Origin: Saccoglossus kowalevskii
Taxonomy: Eukaryota; Hemichordata; Enteropneusta; Harrimaniidae
Reading direction: 5' to 3'
Assembly (NCBI RefSeq): GCF_000003605.2
Contig: NW_003143793.1
Coordinates: 391,051-413,873, forward strand
DNA length: 22,823 bases
The position numbers were made by a program, and so were the translations under genes. The notes beneath the pieces were generated by a model, which saw nothing but the letters and a program-made list of their open reading frames with translations, was not told the DNA's origin and searched no databases. Shown in pieces: positions 8,651-18,800 of this stretch; the stretch's first letter is position 1; each line of letters opens with the position of its first letter.

Positions 8651-8914
8651 ATACACATCTGAAGTGTCAGGCTAGCCCCAGTGTGAAGGTTTTGCTGTTA
8701 TTTAGTAAATATTTATAGTACACTAGCTAGCTTAAATATTCTGCTACTTTCGCTTGACTGGCTTGACTGTTATATAAAATCATTTTTGACTTCGCAATTT
8801 AATACACACATTTCAATTGTCCAGCTAGACCCTGTGTGACAATTCCGCTGTCATTTAGCTGTCATTTATAGTACACTAGCTAGTTTAAATATTTTGCTGC
8901 TTGGGCTGGACTGC
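8651..8914 (+). repeat. diverged direct duplication, about 115 bp, two copies
   Basis: Unit 1 (about 8651-8766) and unit 2 (about 8802-8914) share ordered blocks: ACACAT, GTC-AGCTAG, TGTGTGA, TTTATAGTACACTAGCTAG, TTAAATATT-TGCT and TGACTG/GGACTG. Each has accumulated substitutions and small indels. They are separated by about 35 bp. The palindromic CTAGCTAG core is the best-preserved part. It is non-coding and may be an old tandem duplication or two copies of a small repeat. Confidence 0.7.
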
Positions 8915-10400
8915 CTATCTTCGTCACGGCTATTCAGAATGTTACTGTTATAACTATGTTATAATGATATAATTGATATGACTACAATACACATTGTTTA
9001 TTATTTCGTCACTATTGTTCCATACAATTCTAAGCTATTGTGATCTTCTGATGTCCATCTCCATGTAATCTTTGTAGTTTTTTTAAAGGGCGGCAGCGTC
9101 ATGCCACGTTCTGTTCGATATGGGACTCATAGCGACGTATACAACGCATGTAAAATACATTGTTTATTTACATGAAATTTGAACACACGCTGCGCGACAA
9201 CCACCTGTTTGATGTATTTTTGGTATACATATAGCTCAATCCGATTTGTTTATTTCATGTTGATAACCACTAACAGTATATTTACTGTTTTCAATGAATA
9301 TTGTCTACATTTTAGGTAAAAAAATTACTGACTTCTTTGTAACCAATGGTCAAATTGCATGATAGTCTTATGATAGTATCCATCAATATGTTTGAATATT
9401 TTTTTCAACTTAAAATTTTTTAAAACCTTGTAAAAAACTGCTTTGATATTTTAATACTAGTACCTAAATATTGTACCAAATTTGTACATTTTATAATGAT
9501 TCCTATCAACCCTCATGTTGATACTTTTATCAAAAAATTTGTAATTTCCATTTTCTTGAAAATCACATTACAGAATGCATAATTTGATATTTTCCATATA
9601 AAAAAAAGATTTAATTTGTGGTATAAAAATTATTCATGAGTGTTTGATTTATCCTGCATGATTCAAATTAGGTAAATAATACTGTCAAAATCGGCTCATT
9701 AGATTTTCATGATTCAGAAATCCAAAAATGTGCTAGGATATCAAATAACAATATGTTTGACCTTGAACTAAGATGATCAAGGGACTAATTGCCCCTTTGA
9801 AGATCAATTAAAGTCGGCTCCTGTCACGTACCTTTCACAAAATGAACTTGCATAATTTTTTCTCAGTGTTTCAAAAATTTAGCTCAACACCAGAAGCCAT
9901 TAGGAAAATTATTTAAATACAAATTGTTAATAAATAATTAGAAATGTACAAAATATTGCTTCAAAATTTCGCGGGAAAAATAATGGCAACAATAAGGTAC
10001 ATGTATGCTTCACTTACATTTTGATCACTAAACCCCTAATTTATTTTGTCTCCAGGGTATTTTTTTTTTATTGAATCAAACGTAATTTTAAGAAAACGCT
10101 TTCAACTGGAGTCATAATCTCTGGTCACTGATGTGATACAGATTTTACCTAAAATTTTATTCAAAGGTGTTTTTTTTTTTCAATTTCACTCAATTTGTTG
10201 GTGAGTGTATTGGTAATTTATATTTCATATTTACCAGTAGTATATAATTGATGGTGAGACATGGTATATGGTATGTAATGTATACAAGGAGCTCAGGTGG
10301 GATGTGATATCAGTTTAATACTCAGTATGGAGTATCCAACTAACTGTGACCATGAGTGAATTAAAAGTCATATATTAAGTTTATACTAGGTGGCTGTGTC
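8915..10400. other. AT-rich non-coding region
   Basis: No gene is supported over about 1.5 kb. The region includes 9111-9186, which resembles 18102-18153 (dispersed repeat, listed separately), and an imperfect hairpin near 9773-9810 (TGATC-AAGGG with CCCTT and GATCA). The rest shows poly-T and poly-A runs only. Confidence 0.5.
9111..9186 (+). repeat. dispersed repeat fragment, copy 1
   Basis: Shares TGTTYGATATGGGACT, then TGTAAA-TAC-TTGTTTA and TACATGAAATTYRAACACA, with 18102-18153 in the same orientation. This copy carries about 20 extra bases after GGGACT. It is probably part of a larger family not otherwise visible here. Confidence 0.5.
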
Positions 10401-10418
10401 TGAACTACATACAATTAA

Positions 10419-10770
10419 TCCAGTAGACATAAAAGCATTTTGAAGGAAAACAGGCTATGTAATCTCCATGAATGCAATGAAGTAGAGGATGAGAAACATT
10501 ACATTTTATATTGTAATACCGATAACTGTCAAATCAAAGAACAAAGATCTAGATTCCTTGCAGCCTTGTACATCTATGCCCCAAAGTTGGAAGATTTTAA
10601 TATTTTTCAAGTAATGATTTATTCATTCTTAAAATTTTTGCAAAATTATTTTTTTATATTCTTGTATGTTTTTGTTTTGTTGTTGTTGTTGCTGTTGTAA
10701 TTGGACATTACTCAAGGTATTCTTTGGTACGTTCCAAATAAAAATATCTTTGTGAGTTAGTGTTTGGGCA
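10419..10770 (+). pseudogene. 3' relic of a non-LTR-retrotransposon-like ORF
   Basis: A frame open from 10419 to the stop at 10698-10700 reads ...SILKENRLCNLHECNEVEDE then KHYILYC. This contains a Cys-x4-Cys-x7-His-x4-Cys cluster with the typical RLC...EDE.H...C spacing seen at the C-terminal end of many animal non-LTR reverse-transcriptase ORFs (usually CxxC, so two extra residues here). An in-frame stop upstream (about 10413) cuts it off from any reverse transcriptase domain. The frame ends in a Val/Leu-rich tail encoded by a TTG repeat, followed by an AATAAA (10738-10743), as expected for a retroelement 3' end. No target-site duplication was identified. This is a dead fragment. Family assignment is from motif memory only. 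Confidence 0.45.
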
Positions 10771-11672
10771 TAATTTTTATTTCCAGGTTAGGTAGTTTGG
10801 ATGGCTCAAATATTTAACCAGGCACACCTCTGATGTATTCTTCACTTTGCTTGTAATTGTGATTTTTTCTTTATTACCAACAAAATGGTTTTTGGTTACA
10901 TGAATCTTTATTGAATTATGTCTGTCATTTGTTTGTCTCTTATATCAACTTTTGCAAAGAATAAACAAACTATCCTAAACTCATTGGCCCTAATAGGGAA
11001 GGTATTGTGTTGATAAATTTTAGCCAAATTATTGTGATTCAAGTAAACCAAATTTAGATTCACAGGTTCTAAGTATCTTTATGTAATTGGCTGGATCTAT
11101 CACTTTTGGATTCGCAGACATGACGATCAAATCAAAGGGTACCAAATTTACTACAGTCGAACATTGCTTTCGAACATCAATGCAATGAAGTTAACAATAT
11201 AACTTTCTTCTCATTAACAGTGTCGGGTACGTTGTACAAGATACTACCGGTAATGTTAGTACGAACAGTATACATGTATATTTGTGTTGTGCAATAAAAA
11301 AAAAAAAGCTGTTCCACACATATAAAACGACTTCATCTGAACCAGAGTAAAAGTGCTCGACAATTGTCCAAAAGCTACATTGCTATGTGTTGTCACTGAC
11401 GCACAGTGTTGGTTTTCGAACACTGCATGCAGCAGGAGTAAGAAAAACATCAGTGGTAAATTTACAAATTGAAATAATATGCAATCAAATGGTTTTGGGG
11501 TGTCATTAATTTAATTTCAAACACAGTTACTTTTTATTAAATAATCGAGAATTTCAAAAATTTTGTAAACATAGAGATATTACAGCTTGCTTGTGTTATT
11601 CTTAATATAAATAATACACAGGTACAGCCAGTAATTACTATTATTATACATCTGTCACTGTAACACCATAAG
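10771..11672. other. non-coding stretch
   Basis: No gene. A12 follows CAAT at about 11295 (AATAAA-like run). The 64-codon minus-strand frame (11450-11256) has no motif. Confidence 0.5.
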
Positions 11673-11688
11673 TTACGGCGTGCCGTAA
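11673..11688. repeat. short perfect palindrome TTACGGC-GT-GCCGTAA
   Basis: Arms TTACGGC (11673-11679) and GCCGTAA (11682-11688) are perfect, with a 2-base centre. Immediately to the right, TTTGCGGTAT (11690-11699) is inverted at ATACCGCAAA (11877-11886), bracketing about 197 bp. No flanking target duplication was found, so a transposon reading is not supported. Confidence 0.5.
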
Positions 11689-12149
11689 TTTTGCGGTATT
11701 GCACTAGTTATTTACATCCTAACATATTAGGAAATGCGAGTTCCAAATATGGAACGATTTTGACCGGACTTCACACAAAGGAGCTCACTAAATTTGTTCT
11801 AAATTTTTTTAATTTCAAAATTTCCATGATGCATCCTTGTAAGGAAAAGATGTATAATAATAAGGTTATTACGAGGATACCGCAAAGTATACACGCAGAC
11901 AGTACGAATCAATGTACATACTCATGTAATGGAATCAAGGATTTATGAGATAAGAGTATGCAACTTTCATGATAACCATGTGATATGTGTTGAAGATCTC
12001 ACGAGAAGTGAATCAAACTCTCACACATTGTGAGTGCTTGAAAGCAACCGCATTTCATTCATGGCAGATGATCGTAACTCTAACAAATAGGTCATGGAAC
12101 GCAGTAGGTGCTTGATTGCATTCAAAAACATAAAACATACATATTACAT

Positions 12150-12550
12150 CAGAGGTACATTACTTGGGGTTTGCAACGCGCATAGTACTGTATGGTGACA
12201 TCATGTCAAGATCCCATTCAAGTCTCTTCTCGTAGATAGCGAGACTGAGGCTATGACCTTCTGACATGACACATATCAATGTTCAAGGTTTGTAATGAAA
12301 AAATAAAACTTTTCTTGTCGCTATCATAGTGAAAAATGTAATACATCGAAAATGTACAGAAAATATAGTTCTCGTAATCCGTCATATCGTGGGCAGCTAT
12401 TTTGATCCACCTGGACATCCCAGTATCCTAGTTACCTCGGGCATGCGCATTCGCATTTTTCTGAGTTGGAACGCTTATGCGAGAGCGAGATTGTGACGGG
12501 ATCTTGGTATCATGTCACCGTAGTTGCAAACCCCAAGTAATGTACCTCTG
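12150..12550. mobile_element. MITE family C, 401 bp, perfect 28-bp TIRs, 7-bp TSD
   Basis: The ends 12150-12177 and 12523-12550 are perfect inverted repeats of 28 bp starting CAGAGGTACATTACTTGGGG. ATTACAT flanks both sides directly (12143-12149, 12551-12557). Inside the ends, GGTGACAT and AAGATCCC are repeated in inverted order with small gaps, followed by GC-richer sequence (CTCG-rich) at 12200-12245 and 12460-12490. CAGAGGT ends are typical of hAT-type transposons, though hAT usually leaves 8-bp duplications and only 7 are seen. There is no open frame, so it is non-autonomous. Perfect TIRs and TSD point to a fairly young insertion. Confidence 0.9.
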
Positions 12551-12777
12551 ATTACATATATTAGGGGTTATACAAGAAAACTACCAAAAATAGTCCAAGA
12601 TGAGCATGAAATAGCTCTAGAATTTCTATAAATGGGGTTTTCTCTTGCGATTCTGTGATCATATCACTATTTATGTGACTTATTCAATATGTGTGTCATC
12701 TTCACGGCAATTATATTGTACCTTTGCGTATTATAATATTATAAATCTTTGATAACATGTAACGTACTCATTATTAA

Positions 12778-13003
12778 CCTTTTCACCACTGGACTTTTTT
12801 GCTAACATTTTCCTGCATTTTTTGTTCATATTCTTCAATATTTCTGGAAATGAATCCTAATTTTAGAGCCAACAGACAAAAAATTGAGTAAATTTTCAGT
12901 TTTTACCTACAAAAATGTGGCTAATTTTGTCCTAATCTTCTGAAGGAAAGTGCAGACTATAAACTATTTTGTGAATTTGTGATGAAAAGATGGAACTGGT
13001 GGG
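12778..13003 (-). mobile_element. MITE family B, copy 2
   Basis: The reverse complement aligns along its length with 6280-6497. The left end CCTTTTCACCACTGG (12778-12792) is directly preceded by TTAA (12774-12777); the right end (CTGGTGGG, about 12996-13003) is decayed. Since the two copies are in opposite orientation, the two preserved TTAA sites belong to different ends of the element. Together they support TTAA as its target, as in piggyBac-like transposons. It is non-coding. Confidence 0.75.
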
Positions 13004-14201
13004 TATATATAATCAGTGTTGTCAACAGAAAATAAATAAACATGGGGAGGAATTATTCCATCACTTTAAAAAGTATGAGACAACCCATCCATGTAGAACT
13101 ACAGACAGAAATATAGTATTTTATTCCCCTTAAAGTAGAGACAGTGTTTATTACGTTTGAATTCTATTCGACACTTTTGAATTGTCACTTGTGTTTTCTT
13201 TTACATTTTTGTGAGACAATTTGTCCCATAAGAGTAAAAAATCTGGGACAAAAAAATAAATAGTGAAGCAAATGTTTTATTTCTCATGTCTGGCGAAAAC
13301 ACTGATTTCTATTATATATCAGGCAGCACCATCAAGAATATCATTCATAATTCTGAAAAATATTCATGTCTGGGCCGATATAATATCCAACCTCATAGTA
13401 TAATTAATCTGTATTCACTGTCCGTAATTATCTAATTCTGTAGATTTATTCACGCTGTCAATTTCGTTTAGCGCAAATACATTGGAACCATCTTTTGTGC
13501 CGCTTTTTGTGACACTATCAGAAATATAACTATTTAACATTTAATGCATTCAATATTTTATTAGGTCAAGCTATTCCTGCAATCTGATTATAAACAAACC
13601 AATACATAATTCATTATTCATTATTAAAATATGGTGAAAATGTAAGATACTGATGCGAGAGATCCAATGTGTTTTACACATACAAAAATGTTAACTGTTT
13701 CAACTACCTGTATCATTACCGGTACTTCAAAATGTTATTTTTGACGATTGACTGTTCTTAACTGTTTTGATATTTGATATATAGTCAACTGCCGTTCACC
13801 TCTATCCTGTGTTATAGTGATTTTTAATGTTCAGCCACGATGAAAATTAGATTAGGTAAAAATTAAAAAAAAATGTGTTGTGTCTCAGCTAGCCTGGCGG
13901 ATATTCCGCAATATTGTTTTAATTCAATTTGTACAAATATTTGTATGTTTTCGTTTTGAATAGTCAAATATAATCAGCTACCTGTCGGTATACGGGTCTG
14001 ACAAACGTGGTTTATGTTACCCCTGGGACATTACATGGAAGGGGGTTAATAGATATAATTAATCTTAGGAGGTTAACCTGATTATTTGTTTGCCTATTCA
14101 GACATCTTGAAAGTCACCGATCAGACTTACACCTGTGGTTATATATTAGTTTCATCTTTCTGTATAATTGCTAATCTTCAAACAGGAAATTAAAAAAAAA
14201 C
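13004..14201. other. non-coding region
   Basis: No gene or repeat was recognised over 1.2 kb. The part at 13380-13500 has several TAATTA-type words (TATAATTAATC, CGTAATTATCTAATT) and could hold homeodomain sites, but AT-rich DNA gives these easily. Confidence 0.5.
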
Positions 14202-14228
14202 TAACATCATTAACATCATTAACATCAT
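14202..14228. repeat. (TAACATCAT)3 short tandem repeat
   Basis: Three perfect 9-bp units, following a run of nine A. Confidence 0.9.
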
Positions 14229-16310
14229 TGAGATGACATTCCTCACAGTCAAAGGTAATATTCATTCTAATGTCAAGACTTCCCAGTTGCCGATAGCATT
14301 TTCACCATAAATGACTAGTATATTTCTGGTCCTATGAAAACACATCATCTTTGTCAGAAAAGTACATTTAACATCAAAAAAACTTATTGCCTAATATAAA
14401 GTGTTTTACAGTACAGCATTCACTTTCCCACATCTTTTATGATTTTATTTCAAGTGGTTAAACACTCAGTAAAAATAATGTAGTATTAGTGACCAAGTCT
14501 AGGATAATATTCTTATTGAAGCCATGGCTTATTTCTATAGTACCAGATCCATTACATAGCTATCACTATATGACAAATCTTCTAAATCCGACATATATTA
14601 TTATGACAGAACCCCATATGTTATACGCTTATACATGTATTCTTTATGTTCATTAGGTTTATATTTGTGTTGACGAAATTATATGTAATTCACTGCGTGT
14701 AACTTCCCTGTTTCTCAGATCACTCATTTCCATGCATTCGCATTTATAGAGAAACTTACTTGATTGCTTCAGAATTTTGTGATTCTGCCTGTGATTCAGA
14801 AAAATTCATGAAAGTTAGGGTGGTTTATGTATCTTAGCATGCATGTAAAGGCTCTATGCTATTTGATCAAAAGTCATGTTTGCTCTGTACGTAATGTATT
14901 GGCTTACATAAATAATAGCGATGTTTGCATGACTTGAAATATATTGCATTTTAATGATTTAGCATACAATTAATACAATATACTATATTTGTTATTTATA
15001 AGTTTCCAAAAACTTTTCAAAGTGATTCAAAATGATGAAAATATAATTGCATCTTAAGAAAGTAATTTTCACAGGAAAAGATAGCCTGAAAGTTTGCCGA
15101 TCACAGCTATTCGACCAGATACGCTTGTAATTACACCGAAAGAGTATGATCCTCCTAAATATTGATTCCTAGAATACCATTAATAAATTTGAAACCACAC
15201 AGGGACTATCGGTATGCATTGTCAATACCCACTGACAATTTAAGGTCTTTGTTTTCCCAAACTATTTTATTAACAGTTTCACAATTAAAATTGTATTCTT
15301 ACAACCACTGTGGCAGCTTGGTACTTTACATGGTGCCTCTGTCAGCTTTCAAAATGATTTATTTATAGATTACAGTTATTTTATAGGTTGTACAGCTACA
15401 ATAAGTTTCATTTATTTGTCTCAGTTTTCTTTGCTAAGCTCATATGGTTAAAATGAAAAAGTCCAGTATAAATTGTTGAATAAAAATGAAAGACTTTTTA
15501 TGTCAAATGTTACGCTGTCGATCGAGATCCCACAACTGAAGCTGTCTCCCAAGTGACCAAAAGTAACAGTGTGAAAGGCATTAAGCAGAATTTTTTTTTA
15601 ATCATGCTGTTTTTACATCACAAAACCACCTGTATGAATCTAACTGTGCTTCAAAAAGGTGGATACTAAACCATTTATAGGCACCCTGGTTAATAGTGAT
15701 TTATCTCGGCTATGCGTTTAATTATTTCATCTTCATATAATTATATGTTATCTACACGTATGCTGACTGCATATTTTGCTCCCTCTGGTAACTATAGCTT
15801 ACTAGCAATAATTATTAATAAAAAATGTTATTAGCCTGCTAAAACAAAATTTCTGATAATAAGATTATTATATTAATCTGTATTTGATTAGATTTAGATT
15901 AATTTGGTCAAAACTGATAAAATATAAATATATTGGTGTTCATTGTTCCCCCTGTCAGTCACCAGTGGGGAATTTCATTCAGGTTTGGCTACAATAAATT
16001 GTGTCACATTCTGCGAAAATGTTTACCCACAAAAATGTTAATAAAAAACATCAAGAAAATCTATTACTTAATATGTGAAATGTATTATACTTACAGTGGA
16101 ACATTTCCATAGACTATTTTCTGTTTTACTGCAAGATCCTACGTTATGCATGAAATCAAACAAAAAAACAGGGCAAAGAAATATCATAGCGATCAAGACA
16201 AAGCATACAATTTGGTAATGTTTCCATACTTAATAATGTGCTGTACACATTTGATGATGGTCAATTTTGATGAGTAAGCGTATTTCAATGCTATATTTCT
16301 GATAGATCGA
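14229..16310. other. AT-rich non-coding region
   Basis: No gene or transposon was identified over about 2.1 kb. The only frame of note (15162-15368, 68 codons) has no ATG start of quality and no motif. Confidence 0.5.
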
Positions 16311-16414
16311 CATTTGCCATTGAGAAATAGAGAAATTAAAGTTCAAAATTCAGAAGTAAAATTTTTGCGACAGACTTTTGATTCGCATCTTTCCCGCATT
16401 ATGCCAGAACGCGC

Positions 16415-16436
16415 AATAAATGGAAAACCATTTATT
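16415..16436. repeat. perfect hairpin AATAAATGG-AAAA-CCATTTATT
   Basis: Perfect 9-bp arms around AAAA, inside an open 67-codon plus-strand frame (16314-16517) with no recognised domain. The arms may be chance in AT-rich DNA. Confidence 0.7.
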
Positions 16437-16529
16437 ACCGACACAAATCTGACAGATTTAACGATTTTACAATATTTTCCATTTGCCAATTATAAAACAA
16501 GTTTAAAATTAAATTAAAATTATAACAAT

Positions 16530-16610
16530 GTTGGCCATCATGGAGACAACTATTTTTAAATTATCTTCCGCGAAAGCCAAGACAACATTACGGAAGTACC
16601 GGAGTATTCA
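16530..16610 (-). promoter_or_regulatory. possible ETS-site promoter module
   Basis: CTTCCGCG (16565-16572), ACGGAAGT (16590-16597) and a weaker ACCGGAGT (16598-16605) lie within 41 bp. CGGAAGT is the ETS/GABP core common in animal housekeeping promoters. On the minus strand these would lie upstream of an ATGATGGCC at about 16545, whose frame stops after about ten codons with no good donor. Suggestive only. Confidence 0.18.
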
Positions 16611-16781
16611 ATAAATTACAAACATAATAAAAAAATATGGAAAGTACTTAAATTATTATAAAACACATCACAGCTTATGAGCCTTAAATGATAGCTCTTT
16701 GTTTCTGTTTAAGTAATTAAATAAATGCAGTTGCCTGTTGTGACAGCCCACAGCTATAGGTATCTGAAGATTTATGTGAGC

Positions 16782-16829
16782 GAGACACCTCGGCGACAAC
16801 CATGATGACGAACTATGGTTCGATGTCTC
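16782..16829. repeat. imperfect 48-bp hairpin
   Basis: GAGACA (16782-16787) pairs with TGTCTC (16824-16829), and AACCAT (about 16798-16803) pairs with ATGGTT, with an asymmetric bulge of CpG-containing bases between. Too bulged to call a microRNA precursor, and no known microRNA seed was recognised. Confidence 0.35.
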
Positions 16830-17225
16830 TATCATTATGCATGTATATATCGTACCAGATTCTTTCCATTAATTGGACCTTTAGGAAATAATAATTTTGA
16901 AGGTGGCTGAAATATTAGAAATCAAATTACTAGTAAAATGTATTGTTGGAATGTTTTTTTTTTATTTGTGGGTTTTAGTCGGTGGTTTAATACATTATTG
17001 TAGAATTCCGGATATTATAGTGGGGGTGATTAAATTCAAACAGAATAATAAAGTGAAGCAAAGATAAAAACACACAAACAATCAAAGCTTTTATTTCTTG
17101 TCAGTGAGAAGAAACATTCGGTAAATTGATATGATAGCACCTAAATCATATTTAGGCGGAACAACTGATATAAAAATGGAATTAAGATAAGCTAATGTCT
17201 GCCAGGACAATCATGCACATTTCTA
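16830..17225. other. non-coding stretch
   Basis: No gene or repeat was seen. It leads up to the MITE at 17228. Confidence 0.5.
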
Positions 17226-17227
17226 TA

Positions 17228-17435
17228 CTGTAAAATAATTTATTTCAGCTGAAATTAATTTTCACTGAAAAGACATTTTGGGTGTTTTGTATGGAATTTA
17301 TTTTCACTGATTTTGGACGAGTTGAATGTAAAATATAGGAAAAAAGATATATTCGCTGGATGTTATTTTTACTGAATCATTCCTGCAGTGAAAATAGCGA
17401 AAATTAATTCCAAGTGAAAATAAAGTATTTTACAG
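17228..17435 (+). mobile_element. MITE family A, best-defined copy (208 bp, TA target)
   Basis: The left end CTGTAAAATAATTTATTT (from 17228) is mirrored at the right end (AAATAAAGTATTTTACAG, to 17435). TA dinucleotides sit directly outside (17226-17227, 17436-17437), as expected for TA-targeting (Tc1/mariner-type) elements. The inverted similarity extends inward about 40 bp (GAAATTAATTTTCACT versus GAATTAATTTTCGCT). It aligns well over its full length with the reverse complement of 22220-22430 and less well with 4923-5120. It has no coding capacity. Superfamily is inferred from target and end length only. Confidence 0.85.
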
Positions 17436-17618
17436 TATATGGTGATGTCTCATAATTATTCAAATGTGCTGTTGTGATTGGATCAAACAGTTCATTGAAT
17501 TTATTATGCAAATGGTATTTAAAGTGTCAGGAAAATAAAAACAAGGAACTATACATGTGTAAACAGATACAATTAGTTTTATATAGGGACAATGTATTAT
17601 ATATGAGCTAATTAACAT

Positions 17619-17632
17619 GTAGCTATGGCAAC
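17619..17632 (+). promoter_or_regulatory. RFX X-box motif (isolated)
   Basis: GTAGCTATGGCAAC matches GTHNYYATRRNAAC at all defined positions. Nothing exon-like lies nearby, so it may be chance; noted because of the pair near 6 kb. Confidence 0.2.
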
Positions 17633-18800
17633 ATATACTGTATTGGATAATGATCTTTAAAATTGCATCACAGAGACAGAGCCCATCAAACATAGTTCCA
17701 CCCATACTTGTGTACTGTATTGTATTGACGTGTTTGTGTTCTCAAAGACAGAATTTTCATGCCAAAATGTTGGTGCACATTTTTATACGTATTTCTATAT
17801 TTTTATAATATCGGGGATCTGAGCTTATTCCAGCTTCAAGCCTTTGCAAATCTGTAGACTAGCTGTAAATGCCTGCCGTAAAGAGGCAGTGATTTAGGGT
17901 GATGGATCAAATAGACTTACTGTATTTGTTCAATTATTATATTCCGGCGTTCAAAATATAGAATATTTTAATGATTCCGTATACAGCCATTATGCTTCTA
18001 TAGGGTAACGCTTCTAATATAGTATATATCTGTATGATAATTTTACATTAGCTAGAAATTTTTATTTTTGAAAAAAATCAGGGAAAAATTATGCATGTTT
18101 ACTGTTTGATATGGGACTGTAAATGTACCTTGTTTACATGAAATTCAAACACAGTAGTCATCGCCTTTTAAATATCTTTTTCTCAGACCCACAATATCAG
18201 TTATAAGCTGATGTACTGCTCATGGTTTACTATGATATAGAATATTCAGTAGATGTACAATGGTTGATCTTGACAAACTGAACTGAGATCAAAGGTTTTC
18301 CATCAATCTTCTTGCCTTCTCATGTAAATATCCACCTTTCTCATTGAGCGCCAAATGTCATACAGCATAACTCCACTCAGAATATTTATTGCTGTAGTAG
18401 CGCTTATATGTATTATTCATTAAATGTTCCCAACCAAACTAGAATGGACGCCATTTATGAAATTGGATGAAAAGCATAAAGTCATTCAACCACGTAAATT
18501 ATGCATTCTTTTCAATATGAGTAACTTGGAATTTAACCAATGCGTGGATATTTTTCAATTTGCTGATGCTGTTGGATGCTTGTGACTTGTTTATAGGTTG
18601 TCTTTTTTTTTTTTAAATTAAAAAATGCACTAAATAATAGCATAATGTCAAATTGAAATCATGAATGGTGGACTGATTGTTACAATGTAGTTTGTTATTA
18701 GATTTCTGTCGATGTGAAAGGCATTTTGACCAAGCCTGAGTAAGAATCCATTAAAATCATGGCACAATCCTTTTACATGTTTGATCTTTAATTGAAACAA
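17633..18800. other. non-coding region
   Basis: No gene. It contains the second copy of the dispersed fragment (18102-18153). The 81-codon minus-strand frame at 17705-17460 has no motif. Confidence 0.5.
18102..18153 (+). repeat. dispersed repeat fragment, copy 2
   Basis: Matches 9111-9186 (GATATGGGACT, TGTAAA, TTGTTTACATGAAATTCAAACACA) but lacks about 20 bp in the middle. Confidence 0.5.

Noticed and set aside
16782-16829. microRNA hairpin
   Set aside because: The arms pair only in two six-base blocks with a large asymmetric bulge, and no known microRNA seed was recognised.
16801-16830. tRNA B-box-like GGTTCGAT
   Set aside because: No A box, acceptor stem or cloverleaf could be built around it. 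No tRNA or SINE head was found in the window.
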